From the NCBI RefSeq assembly GCF_002105155.1, contig NW_019028989.1, forward strand, positions 248,001 through 312,000: a stretch of DNA of 64,000 nt, in the 5' to 3' direction. Made by a program: the position numbers and the translations under genes. The notes beneath the pieces were generated by a model. The model was not told where the DNA came from. It searched no databases and saw only the letters and a program-made list of their open reading frames with translations. Positions 1 through 10,016 of the stretch are shown here, one piece after another; the stretch's first letter is position 1, and every line of letters begins with the position of its first letter. Source of the stretch: Lobosporangium transversale (lineage: Eukaryota; Mortierellomycota; Mortierellomycetes; Mortierellales; Mortierellaceae).

Positions 1-526
1 GTCTGAACATTAAAACATAGCAACTGTAGGTCGGAATCCGGTTTGGGTGAATATGTTGAACTCAAATTATCCAGGTACTGCATTTGTTGTGTTTGGACCT
101 TACTCAAAGAAGTATTGTCAGTCCACCAAATGCCATTTAAAGACCTAGAATTGTATTGTAAGCTAGTTATCCTTCTAAATATCTTAATTATCCAATTATA
201 TTACAATTGTAGCAAAAATACTTACAAAGCTTCTGGAAGCAATGACGATATATCATGATAAGGAACAACACGTTTGCGCGAAGTAATTTGAAATGTTCTA
301 AAGGCAGTTTTCAAACTTGAAGTTGGAGAAGATGGGGATGGATTGGGTATGTCGAGCCATTCATCATCATCATCAGTAAGAAGCTCCTTATAGATTATCC
401 TAAATGAATTCTTTTTTCGTTTTGTTGATCTTGTGGAGTCTGCTGATCTTGTTGAATGTTCTCGAGTAAGTCTGGATATTTTTGATGTAGATGATTGATT
501 TGATTGACTAGATTCTGTGGATTCTA

Positions 527-690
527 TGGTGCGTGCCAAAACTGATGCAATAATTTGCATTTTTTAACATTCATTCCTCATTCTCCTTTTCCTTTCTAAT
601 GATCTTCCCTACCATCACCGCTTCTCATTCTCATTTGTCTCACCTTCGTAGACTGTCATCGCTGTTCTCATCAATGACACAATTAGCGAA
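527..690. repeat. Left terminal inverted repeat of the Tc1-like element
   Basis: About 160 bp is alignable to the reverse complement of 1975-2129. Shared landmarks include GCGTGCCAAAACTGATGCA, CATTCATTCCTCATTCTCC, ATGATCTTCCCT and TCTCATTCTCATTTGTCTCA. Identity is roughly 85 percent by eye. The outer 60 bp is better conserved than the inner part. Confidence 0.9.
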
Positions 691-858
691 TAATCGCCAT
701 TTGTATAGTCATGTCTCATTGCATCAGTTTTGGTAAAAAGTACATGTCAGGTTTGTCCATCCCTTACTTCTTTCTTATTCTTTATTCTTTCTTTATAGCA
801 CCATCACCACTGATACACCAAGCGACACTCTACATATCTGCCATATCTTTATCATAAC

Positions 859-1890
859 ATGAAATCATTATCCAAATCAACTATCCAAAATGCAACTGCT
901 CTACTTCATCAGGGAAAGTCTTCCAGAGAAGTGTCAAAGAGTTTAGGGATATCTGTTACCTCAGCTCAAAGGATTAGGAAAAGAGGCAAAGAAAGTATTC
1001 CAGTGCTGAGAGGGGGCCGACCCTGCAAAGTTACTAAGAAAACGAAACAGCTTTTATCAAGATTTTTTGACATGGGTGTATTGGAGACCCTAAAAGATGG
1101 CCAACAACTTGTTCAATTGAGGGAAGGAGTGCAGGTTAGTAAATCGAGCATCAGGAGGTTCCTTATGCAGGATGATATGGGGGCATATGTAAAACAGAAG
1201 CAGCCTGATCTGACGAAGAAGCAAATCTATGCTCGATATAATTTTGCAAAGGATCACTTGGACTGGACTCTAGAAGACTGGAAGAACGTCATGTTCTCAG
1301 ATGAGACCATCTTTAGCAGAGTTGGGTCCTGCGGAAGAAAGTACTACTACAAGCATCGATGGGATAAAACTCTACGAGCACATCATATCAAAAAGACAAG
1401 GCAAGGCGGTGGAGGCAAAATGATGTTCTGGGGTTGTATAACTTACTACGGACCAGGCGATGGCTGCTGGCTCCAAGAGAAGGTGGATTCGGTAACATAC
1501 GTCGACGTTCTCAAGGATTATATCTTTAAGTCCAGGGATTACTACTTGATGGATAAGGACAAATTTATATTTCAGCAGGACAATGCTAGGATTCATACCG
1601 GAAGAATAGCAATGCCCTATATCCAAAAGTCTAAGATACCTCTCATGGAATGGCCAGCAAACTCTCCTGACATCAACCCAATAGAAAACATATGGGCATA
1701 CATGAAGGTGCAGTTGGATCATTATCCAGACAAGGCAAAGAATATGGAGGATCTCTGGGAGAGAGTCCAAGACGTATGGACACATATCCCTCCTGAATTC
1801 TTACACAAACTATACTGCGGTATGCCGAAGAGGATGAGGGAGTTATATAAGGCTAAAGGAGGGAACATCGTTAGGGGAAAGGAGAAGTAA
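859..1890 (+). CDS. Tc1-like transposase, DD34E type
   Basis: A 343-residue intact transposase that would cut and paste the surrounding element. The N-terminus carries two helix-turn-helix regions (HQGKSSREVSKSLGISVTSA at about 17-36, and a second around 55-100). The catalytic DDE domain follows: first Asp in MFSDETIFS (about 148), second in QQDNARIHT (about 242), and the Glu in SPDINPIENIW (about 277). There are 34 residues between the second Asp and the Glu, the usual DD34E spacing of Tc1 elements. Length is normal for the family and I see no internal stop or frameshift. The start at 859 precedes a typical N-terminus. The mobility function comes from the family; current activity is not shown. 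Confidence 0.93.
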   Translation: MKSLSKSTIQNATALLHQGKSSREVSKSLGISVTSAQRIRKRGKESIPVLRGGRPCKVTKKTKQLLSRFFDMGVLETLKDGQQLVQLREGVQVSKSSIRRFLMQDDMGAYVKQKQPDLTKKQIYARYNFAKDHLDWTLEDWKNVMFSDETIFSRVGSCGRKYYYKHRWDKTLRAHHIKKTRQGGGGKMMFWGCITYYGPGDGCWLQEKVDSVTYVDVLKDYIFKSRDYYLMDKDKFIFQQDNARIHTGRIAMPYIQKSKIPLMEWPANSPDINPIENIWAYMKVQLDHYPDKAKNMEDLWERVQDVWTHIPPEFLHKLYCGMPKRMRELYKAKGGNIVRGKEK

Positions 1891-1974
1891 CAGGAATAAA
1901 TAAAAACAAGAAGTTGTTAATTGCCATAATAGATGCAATGAGATGCTGAAAGCAAATTGCAATTAAATGCTAAT

Positions 1975-2129
1975 TAGGCCACTGATGGCGATGACGATGA
2001 GACTCCATGGAGGTGAGACAAATGAGAATGAGAAACGGTGGTGGCAGGGAAGATCATAAAGAGGAAGAAGGAGAATGAGGAATGAATGTTGAAAAATGCA
2101 ATTTATTGCATCAGTTTTGGCACGCACTA
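1975..2129. repeat. Right terminal inverted repeat of the Tc1-like element
   Basis: Reverse complement of the left end (527-690). It ends GGCACGCACTA and is followed by the TA target duplication at 2130-2131. Confidence 0.9.
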
Positions 2130-2548
2130 TATAACAACAGAGCCCGTTCCAGTTCCAATGACAGTGGAAGCTGAAGTTCCTAAACCAGGTTCTTGAACCA
2201 ATAATATTACTATTAACTATCACATAATAAATAACTAAAAGGACTAAACACATTATAATTACCTATACCATCAACACCATCATCACCGGCTGTTGCCCAA
2301 CAAACAACCATCCTTCTTGTCATCACCAGTGCATTGGCGGCATAATCCCTCCATTCTGAGGAATCACAAAACTTAAGCTGAGCCATATATTCATTCCACT
2401 CTCTAGCAACTTCACTGGCATTTTGAAGTGCAAAAGAACTACGAAAGATAACGTATTTCTTTGGATCAGTATTTTCAATAATTTCTTGGGAAAGGAAAAA
2501 TCTCGAACCTTTTGAATTGGGGTGAAAAATTTCAGATAATCGTTTCAT

Positions 2549-3085
2549 CTAAAAAATAAGTTGTAATGGTTAGTAAACTACTCGAAACAATATGATCCAT
2601 ACTATAAGAACCAACAAGCGAAGACAGCATGACGGTATTGCGAGGTAACATCATGATGGTCATAAGCTATTGTACAAGTATTTCAGGCCACCCTGTAGTG
2701 CACGCAACGAACTCAACATACAGCATATTTTCCCCTGAAAAGGCCTATACAGCCTCACTTATTCCATGAATAAGCTCTTTACTTGTCAGACGACATGACA
2801 TGACCTGTCATATTCATAGATAGATGAATAATTACTACCATTACCTTTATTGCTGGATGCCAACCAATTCAAGTCAAGATTGAATGAATTGTAGAAGCAG
2901 ATAATGGAAGAGGAGTAGAAAGAGTGAGTGTATATGTGTAAAAGTTAGTAATGATAATAGAGAGAGGTGGGAAAGTGGAGCAGAACTAGAAGACAAGAGA
3001 GAGAGAGACAGAAAGGAAAAGCCAAAAAAAAATTAACCATATAATGTTGTGTAAGAAATACGATTAAATTTCCTTCCAAATGACC
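2549..3085. other. Spacer without a clear gene
   Basis: This holds the region 5' of the disrupted minus-strand gene and the region 5' of the CRN-like gene. I see no conserved coding signal. A purine-rich GAGAGAGAGACAG patch lies near 2995-3015. No CRN N-terminal domain was found here. Confidence 0.4.
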
Positions 3086-5814
3086 AAATGACGCACCCCT
3101 TATTTTTGCCACCATTTCAACTATAAAAACAACAGCGCCTGACTCACGCCCGAATTTCTTATTCCTGGATCTCCCAACTCCTTCCGCTGACAATATACCC
3201 GAACGATTCAAATCAAACGTCATACTTCAGGAGTTGGAAAGGACTGAATCACAAGATGTACCAGTCTTTGGGGTGTCTGTAAGTCATAAGCATGATAGGT
3301 CGCAGTAGAGATTGGCTTGTTATTTGTTAATATTCTAATATGTGACTTGATTTATGATTGATTGTAGGGGTGTGGCAAGACTCGATCAGTAGTAGAGATG
3401 CTCTGTTTACAGTGGGGTTTCTATTTCAACGCATCGGACAAGGACCTTGGCAGTGACGATCTCTCCTACTTGGCAACCTCGATCCTTGTGAAGACGCGCG
3501 ATGGACTAGGCCGAAAACACAATACGGATTTCGCAAGAAACATGACGCTCTTGCTCTTTCTCTCCCGTCTGATGATCCTCAATTACTGCTTATCGATACC
3601 GGGCTGCGAAAGGACATTTTCTAGTTCCAGATGGGCTATCCTTCAAGTATGCCCAACCATGTTCGAGGATGTGTTTATGTCGCTCTTCAAGATCCTCTTC
3701 GGGAGACTGCAAGAGCGTACCATTTCCGAGTTATCTCTAACGGCCGTTGTCAGTGAAGAGCTCTTGTCAGTATGGAGTCACCTCGCTTCCCTTAGCTATC
3801 CTAATTTTACAAAAAAGTCCAAGCTACGGCTTGTTGTAGACGAGGCACAGATTCTAGACGATCAAGGCTATAGTTTGTTCGAGTCATCATATTTAGAATC
3901 GGAGCTTAGACCGCTACTTTCACCTGTTCTACATGGTTTCAGAAGACCGGGAGATCTATTGCGGCACAGGACTGAGCATCAGAACTCTCCATTGGGCACA
4001 GTCTTCAGGCGATGGTGTGAAAGAAGAGGAGTCAATGACATTTCCGTAAGTCCTTATTGAATTTTTTTTGAATCTTTGAACTTTCCAACTTTTCTTTTAC
4101 TACTTTATTTCTAACATAATTAACGTCATCACCCACATGCAGTTATTTAGAATTCCCTGGGTGGGCCAGTCAAACATCAGTTCAGTCATTTATTGATCGC
4201 GTAAAAGATCAACTACCGAATGACGAATCGAAAAATGCGGTGGATGCCTTACTCCCAGCAGTCAGCGTGTTATATCAAAGGCTTGGAGGAAGATTTGGAC
4301 CCATATGCACGTAAGGCTCTGTATTATTTGTTTTACACACCGCACCAATTTGCATCTCATCTTTGTTTCTAACACAGAGCGTAAGGAACACTGTGATGTG
4401 GAGCATTTATTCGTGCAAGGAGGCAATGTTCCTCCATGGGGTGAATTTGTGTACTTAAATCATTATTACAACTCTAAGCCAATGTGCTTGAGATGACTAA
4501 CTTATCCATGTATTTGTTATAGAGCCACCGAAGGAATAATCAGGACAGGCGACCCAAACAAATGGGAGAGCATTATTGATGATACTGAATCAATGTTAAC
4601 ATCATGGAAGGAAAAAGAACGTCGAGGAAATCTCATTAGGGAACTTTTAAGTACGCGCGAATAGTTTTTTTTTTTTTTTTTTTTTCAAAATATATTAACA
4701 CTTATTCCACAAATTAGGGGTCCAATCAAAGATCGCTAAACACCAAGAACAATTCAAATCATGCTCAAATATGGAGGAGACGCTTGAACTATTCCTCTTC
4801 CATTGGTATCTACTTGGAGAGACTGAGTTTATTCTAGAGGATGATGCGCAGCTAGTCGAAGCTGCATTTGGCCGCATAAGGATTCTTGGAAACAAGGCAA
4901 TAACTACTTTGGATGAGCCTTTCGTGCTACAGTATGTGCCTTTATTAAAATTGTGGTATTTTTAACTTTTTTATTTTATTTTTTAAAAGTACCCTTACTC
5001 ACTAATATTGAATATCACTCACCTCTAGCGCAGCCAAAAGCTACTTCATGGAAAAAGACCCTTTATTCATTAAAGCCGCGGAGCGAGTAATGATAACATC
5101 GACCAACGCCTCAGTACATGGGACAATGTGGGAGACATGTATGCCGCCAGTTTTCATTGAGACATTCAGAACTATGCCTTTGTCTAAATGGCCATTACCA
5201 AGTGGCAACAGTATTCCCGAGGAACTCAGAGGAGATGTGACGATTGTAGGATACAATAAACAGGAACAACTTGCAATCACATACCATGACATCTCGACTC
5301 ATGGCTTTATGGAAGCACATGTTAATGGCAACTCAATGCGAGGAGACAAGAGTATTCCTCCGTTTTATTTCCCATCCCCTCGCGTGTCAGGCCCGGATAT
5401 CATTTTCATTGTTAGTGTCAACGGAAAGAAGATTCCAATATTTGTCCAGGTATACAACATGTTTTTTTTTTTTTTTTCTTTCTATAAGATATCTCCACCA
5501 TCATATTCGTTCGCTTAACTTTTTTATTATGATCTTTTGCCCAACTCTAGTTGAAATTATGCGTACGTCTTCCACTTGTTGATGCACTTGCCACTACCAG
5601 TGATGAATATATGCAAGAAAAGATAAATAAGGAACACCAAAAGGAAATATTGGAAGAGATAAATCTACTGCAGACGACTTTTAAGCAACGGTGTACTGTA
5701 AGCTGTAGAGTAGCCTTGTTGCTACGATCAGCTGAGGTTAAGCACTTTGTTGCACAGATTTGTTCGAAAGAACAACATCTCTTATTTTTTTTATTTTCTG
5801 TAGACTCTACTTAA
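3086..5814 (+). pseudogene. Crinkler-family P-loop NTPase gene, frame-broken and lacking the CRN N-terminus
   Basis: The spliced reading follows the long NTPase module of Mucoromycota Crinkler-type proteins. Exons are about 3086-3278, 3368-4045, 4143-4310, 4523-4650, 4718-4931, 5029-5449 and 5551-5814. The Walker A motif GVSGCGKTR is split by the first intron. An Asp-Glu Walker B-like motif (LRLVVDEAQIL) lies near 3820-3855, followed by LSPVLHGFR. Between 3944 and 3958 the frame shifts. The upstream frame reads on into unrelated residues, while YCGTGLSIRTLHWA continues in another frame, as if about ten codons were lost with a frame change. Downstream exons (FPGW, FIDRVKDQLP, LVEAAFGRI, PPVFIETF, FYFPSP) are in register. 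The C-terminus after about 5660 also looks degenerate. No CRN secretion/translocation domain is found upstream. Family assignment is from recalled conserved blocks. Confidence 0.75.
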
Positions 5815-6155
5815 GGGTTGTAGATAATAAAAAGAGGTCTCATAAACAGTAAAAAAAAAAAAAAAGGTAAGACTAGACAGCGATCAAAAGAAATGAAAAT
5901 TAATAGCAAAAAAGATGGCTATTAAAAAAGATCTAAAGTAAAAATTATGTCACGTCACCTCTGTCTCACATTAATTTACTCGCCAAATACTGGGGCCTGG
6001 GGCCTGAAATTTCAATAGCTTTAAGGGAACACCGAGCTCTCACAGCTAGTAAAATTTGAGGTGATACTACATAGTCGATGTTCGTTCTCCCCATCCTTCC
6101 ATCCATGTGGAGCAGAATTCTAGTACTAAGCGTTTATTTACGCGTGATTTACACG
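5815..6155. other. Spacer between the CRN-like gene and the foldback element
   Basis: AT-rich, with a poly(A) run near 5851-5865 and a GGGGCCTGGGGCCTG direct repeat near 5990-6005. I see no coding potential. Confidence 0.4.
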
Positions 6156-6163
6156 CTTAAAAC
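6156..6163. repeat. 8-bp target-site duplication, left copy
   Basis: CTTAAAAC lies immediately outside the left end of the foldback element and is repeated in direct orientation at 7441-7448. Eight-base duplications are typical of hAT-superfamily insertions. Confidence 0.85.
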
Positions 6164-6729
6164 CAGTGACTCGTACTGATGTACTTTGCATACGTACTGA
6201 AGTTTTTTTTCAGTAAATTTTTACTTATTATTTACTGATTTTTTACTTATTATTTACTTAAACAAAAGTAAAAAAAAAGTAAATTTTGAGTAAATTTTGA
6301 GTAAAACAAAAGTATATTTTGAGTAAAACAAAAGTAAGTACTTACTGAAATTTACCGAAAATATACTTTTTACTTACTTTTGTTTTACTGATATTTACTT
6401 GAAATATACTTTTGTTTTACTGAAATTTACTGAAAATTTACTTTTGTTTTACTCAAAATTTACTTTTGTTTTACTCAAAATTTACTTTTCTTACTTTTCT
6501 TTTACTCAAAATTTACTTTTCTTTCAGGGGGGCCTGCCTTGAATTCCCCGTATATGCACGAGCAAACGAAGTCACCTACTGATGGGTCTCCATATATGCA
6601 TGTGGATAGGCTGTCATGGACACACGTTGTTCAGAACATGAGATCAACTTCTATCAAGTATTCAGCATGCTACCATGATTAAAAGCGACCACCTTCATTT
6701 CATGTTGATAGACATGCTTTTCAGGACTT

Positions 6730-6769
<40 letters not shown>

Positions 6770-6838
6770 AGACATAGTATATATATGAAATATATCCTGA
6801 GGGTCCTTGTTATCAAAATATATATATATACTATGTCT

Positions 6839-6874
<36 letters not shown>

Positions 6875-7440
6875 AAGTCCTGAAAAGCATGTCTATCAAC
6901 ATGAAATGAAGGTGGTCGCTTTTAATCATGGTAGCATGCTGAATACTTGATAGAAGTTGATCTCATGTTCTGAACAACGTGTGTCCATGACAGCCTATCC
7001 ACATGCATATATGGAGACCCATCAGTAGGTGACTTCGTTTGCTCGTGCATATACGGGGAATTCAAGGCAGGCCCCCCTGAAAGAAAAGTAAATTTTGAGT
7101 AAAAGAAAAGTAAGAAAAGTAAATTTTGAGTAAAACAAAAGTAAATTTTGAGTAAAACAAAAGTAAATTTTCAGTAAATTTCAGTAAAACAAAAGTATAT
7201 TTCAAGTAAATATCAGTAAAACAAAAGTAAGTAAAAAGTATATTTTCGGTAAATTTCAGTAAGTACTTACTTTTGTTTTACTCAAAATATACTTTTGTTT
7301 TACTCAAAATTTACTCAAAATTTACTTTTTTTTTACTTTTGTTTAAGTAAATAATAAGTAAAAAATCAGTAAATAATAAGTAAAAATTTACTGAAAAAAA
7401 ACTTCAGTACGTATGCAAAGTACATCAGTACGAGTCACTG
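6164..7440. mobile_element. Non-autonomous foldback element, hAT-like (1,277 bp)
   Basis: A near-perfect palindrome. The left arm (6164 to about 6790) and right arm (about 6828-7440) are reverse complements over about 620 bp, differing mainly in homopolymer length. They are joined by a spacer of about 40 bp (TGAGGGTCCTTGTTATC near its middle). The ends are CAGTGACTCGTACTGATG and its complement. CTTAAAAC is duplicated directly on both sides. CAGTG ends and an 8-bp duplication fit the hAT superfamily. No open reading frame of note lies inside, so any mobilising transposase must act in trans. Each arm holds a cluster of short repeats related to TTTACTTTTGTTTTACTCAA and a unique-looking stretch (about 6525-6725, mirrored at 6880-7080). 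Confidence 0.92.
6225..6525. repeat. Minisatellite-like array inside the left arm
   Basis: Degenerate units of about 20 bp built from TTTACTTTTGTTTTACTCAA and its complement alternate in both orientations, so the arm itself can fold. The mirror copy occupies about 7080-7380 of the right arm. Confidence 0.8.
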
Positions 7441-7448
7441 CTTAAAAC
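7441..7448. repeat. 8-bp target-site duplication, right copy
   Basis: CTTAAAAC, identical to and in the same orientation as 6156-6163, directly abuts the right end of the foldback element. Confidence 0.85.
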
Positions 7449-7597
7449 ATTACGAGTTTACATTTATATTTAATACGTTCACCATCTAGAGTTTAAGTTT
7501 ATAAATAAAAGGGGTTTAATTTGAGATTGGTTTGACAAGGAAGACTGGTTGTTTACACGTTTATTAATGGGATAAATTAAATTTCCGCTCTCCATCT

Positions 7598-9054
7598 TTA
7601 TATTTTTACGTGTTTTTGTAAATCTTTTATTTTCTGTTTCAACTTTGTTTTTTCCCACCGATCTACAGCAACACTTTTCCAATCATTTCCGCATGGGCCA
7701 ATATAATATGGTGTTTGCTCATCAAGGCTGTCAATCTCCCATACATGTCCTTCAAAAGGCAAAATGACGATGATGTGGTTGCCTCGTCCACGATCTTCTT
7801 CATATTGATAAACATCTCTCTTTCTTTTGGTTCCTTTGTTTTTTTTCTCTTCTTGAGGCTCGAATGTCTTCACCGTGTGTTTGTCAGAAAAGATTGTGTG
7901 GTGAAAATAGAAAAGGTCAGGGCTGTTATTGACAGCCAACTTACAACTTTTCTAAAAGAGGAAAAAAAAAGGAAAAAGGACTTTTATATATATATATATT
8001 TTTTTATTTTTTTATTTTTTTATTTTTTTTTTTTTATTTTTTTTTCATTTGGAGATCAATTTGTTGCATGAAATTCCATACCTTATTTTTTACCAGAGTT
8101 GGAACAATCTTTCCTTGAGTCTTAAGAGGCTGATCCAAAAGGAAGTTCGCCAAGCAATGTGTTGCACAAGATCCGTTGTCATTCTGTAAAAAAGCTTTAG
8201 GTCTTTTAACATCAGACCCAGCGTTTTTAGATTTTTTTTTTTTTCATGTGCTCTTCCTCAGAATACAACTTGCTCATGATCTTCCTTATTTGAAAAGAGT
8301 TCCAGTAACATACAAGGTACACTTCATGATTGTGAGGTTTGTAGCTTCGAATATGGACGCCGTCAGCCTTGATGGAACAATGGGAAGGCGCCTCCATCAT
8401 ATAAAACCAAATGTTGATTAATTCTGCACGTGGAAAAAAAGTTTGATTAGTTTGGAAAAGACTAACTCTTAATAGAAATGACATATTTTTCAATAACGTT
8501 CTTTTTCTCCTTTTTTTACCTTTGTCATAATATCCATCTTTCCAGCCTTCTGTTTGATACTTCTCCACAGCATCGTTCTTTTGATCTGCTATTGATTTGT
8601 CCGCCATTCTCTTATCGACTCCTTTGGAAGAAAGCGACAATACGGCGTCTGAAATGTTGCATTTTCGATCATCCAAAGGATTAAGTTTGTGATTACAGAC
8701 AAGAAATCCTGCTTCTATAACAGAAGCGTAATCGTCCTGGTGTACAAACTGCCCCATTTCCTTGGCAGCCTTGTCAAATCGCCCTTCTTTCATAAAACTT
8801 AATATAGACTCCAATTTCGCCATGTTCCATCTTCGCGGTTGCTCTTCGATCTGTTTTGAGCGAATAAAATAAAAATCTTCAGCTTTTTCGCGCATCATTT
8901 TTAAAGCGAGATCTTCCTGCTGTTGTAAGAAAGTTTTTGAATTGGGTTGATGTTGTCTCGAGATGATGATGTCGGCCTGTTTAATCAATTTCGGAACATT
9001 TGCTGTTGTTTTTTTATTATATTGATCGTGAAAAAAATTGTATAGATTTTCCAC
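7598..9054 (-). CDS. UCH-like cysteine peptidase (ubiquitin C-terminal hydrolase, C12 family), divergent
   Basis: Four exons can be joined on the minus strand with phases matching: 9054-8520, 8423-8314, 8183-8094 and 7951-7598, about 363 residues. The second half resembles ubiquitin C-terminal hydrolases. The Cys block NDNGSCATHCLANFLL (Cys about 221) is followed by LAVNNSPDLFYFHHT, resembling the family's helix before the crossover loop. Then come the His block GRGNHIIVILPFEGHVWEID (His about 304, Asp about 319) and GNDWKSVAV. The oxyanion Gln upstream of Cys is not seen with this exon joining. The first 180 residues, rich in Lys/Glu/Gln, match no UCH N-terminus that I know. The first codon at 9054 is GTG and the frame stays open upstream, so the true start is uncertain and the N-terminal half may come from a fusion. 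A role in deubiquitination is inferred only from the residues named. Confidence 0.5.
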
Positions 9055-9059
9055 AACGA

Positions 9060-9212
9060 AAATTCTGGTCGGTGCTTGTTTTTTACACGTTCTTCAAGGA
9101 ACATCATAGCATTGCAATAAGGACACCAGACCATCTGCTCTAAGCGGTGTCTATGGCACCCGATATTGGGGCTCGAGATTAATTCTGGTCGGAACCTCCT
9201 TCTAGCTAAGAG
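9060..9212 (-). other. Zinc-ribbon coding fragment, possible Helitron or transposon remnant
   Basis: The minus strand is open through a segment with Cys/His spacing CHRHRLEQMVWCPYCNAMMF followed by EERVKNKHRPEF. The CPYCNA...EER pattern resembles the cysteine-rich segment that precedes the Helitron replication-initiator domain in fungal Helitrons, but no Rep or Pif1 helicase sequence follows. Instead the next sequence is the UCH-like gene in another frame. The string AATTCTGGTCGG occurs on both sides (near 9060 and 9183). Assignment is weak; it may be an exon of the neighbouring gene. Confidence 0.3.
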
Positions 9213-9335
9213 ACAGTATCCATACTATTATATTGGAAAATAGAATCACGAATTTTTATAAATATTTTATAAAGCTTTCCGACTTTTTATCACTATATTT
9301 TTATACTAAATAATAATAAGGGGAAGTCGGACTTA

Positions 9336-9780
9336 CTCTTTATCGGGACATGTGTTTCGGTTATGTCCTGGGCGGTTGAATATACTGCAATGCCGTTGCA
9401 CAGACCGACAGGTGGCTGTAGCCTAGAGGGCAATGATAATGATGTTAAGCTAAAAATGTAATACGTAGTAAATTATACATTCAATAAAATGTGAACCAAG
9501 AGTAGCTTACCTTCGCCTTCGCTCCGTCTTCCGATTTCACCAGGATCCTCAAGGCTAATGCTCCTGCGAGTCGCCACAGGCTGGGCTCGATTTTGCATGG
9601 GATCACTAACGATGCCATTGCAAAAGAAACTGATAATTTAGGATTGAAAAAAATGTATTGCTAAGGATTACAAATTGAAACATCAAATATTGGATTGGAG
9701 CTCACCCTTCAATGCTTGCACATGTACTCCGGTTGTGTCCTAAGTGGCCACAAATACTACGTACCTTCGCCTTTGGGGTG
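9336..9780 (-). other. Tandem zinc-knuckle exons of a minus-strand gene
   Basis: Two exons carry related zinc-knuckle sequences. Exon 9780-9706 reads RSICGHLGHNRSTCASIE and ends at GTGAGC. Exon 9422-9336 reads HCSIFNRPGHNRNTCPDKE and ends at GTAAGT. The introns preceding them are also alike (both contain TATTACATTTTTA and end with CATCRTTATC-like sequence before the acceptor), so exon plus intron appear duplicated. Between them (about 9650-9525) lies a piece ending GAKAKV that resembles the start of the first unit. CCHC-like knuckles bind nucleic acid in retroelement and transposon proteins. The full gene could not be assembled, and it may be a decayed transposon. Confidence 0.4.
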
Positions 9781-9985
9781 CTATCAAGATAACGATGCAG
9801 AGTTAAAAATGTAATAAAATAAAAATAAAACCTCCCAAAAAAAAAAAAAAAAAAAAAAAGACTTTATATTGCATACCTTTGCATCTGTATGGGAGTAATG
9901 TCCTGTTCAGCGCTTTTAACAGTGCAACGGAGGTAATAAAGACGTTTGTTCGGAATCAGCAAACACCAACTACTATAGTGCCAAC

Positions 9986-10016
<31 letters not shown>

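Larger units (their letters stand above)
527..2129 (+). mobile_element. Complete Tc1/mariner-type DNA transposon (1,603 bp)
   Basis: The left end (TA at 525-526, then TGGTGCGTGCCAAAACTG) matches the reverse complement of the right end (TAGTGCGTGCCAAAACTG, with TA at 2130-2131). The TA on both sides is the target duplication typical of the Tc1/mariner superfamily. One intact transposase gene lies inside. The outer terminal sequence CCAAAACTGATGCA (about 535-548) recurs in inverted orientation near 720-734 within the left arm, which may be a second transposase-binding site as in IR/DR-type elements; that role is inferred. Confidence 0.93.
226..2548 (-). pseudogene. Unrecognised gene interrupted by the Tc1-like element
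   Basis: Two minus-strand coding pieces flank the Tc1 element. The upstream piece (2548 down to about 2213) begins MKRLSEIFHPNSKG. After a probable intron whose acceptor lies near 2200, coding resumes up to the TA at 2130-2131. Removing the element and one TA joins this to the downstream piece (525 down to 226), and the frame stays open across the junction, reading ...GSVV-I-ESTESSQSN. The downstream piece is Ser/Thr-rich and acidic (TDDDDEWLD) and ends at a GTAAGT donor (225-220), so the gene runs on toward or past the left edge. The ATG at 2546-2548 directly follows a TTTTTAG acceptor-like site, so an earlier exon is possible. I recognise no family. With the element present the frame enters its terminal repeat, so this copy should be disrupted. 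Confidence 0.55.

Noticed and set aside
1372..1785. Minus-strand frame opposite the Tc1 transposase.
   Set aside because: The plus-strand frame carries the complete DD34E transposase; the antisense frame has no recognisable domain.
4380..4445. Possible extra exon inside the CRN NTPase intron 4311-4522 (reading ERKEHCDVEHLF).
   Set aside because: The exons on either side join in phase without it (CT|A TEGII) and the segment matches no conserved block.
6740..6870. Poly(T)/poly(A) tracts at the foldback centre as a retroposon tail.
   Set aside because: They are symmetric parts of the two arms and lie inside the palindrome, not at one end of an insertion.
8225..8240. A 13-A run (minus strand) seemed to cause a frameshift in the UCH-like gene between EEEHM and the Cys block.
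   Set aside because: A good intron (GTATGT donor at 8313 to TTTTTACAG before 8183) removes the run and joins the exons in phase, so no frameshift is needed.
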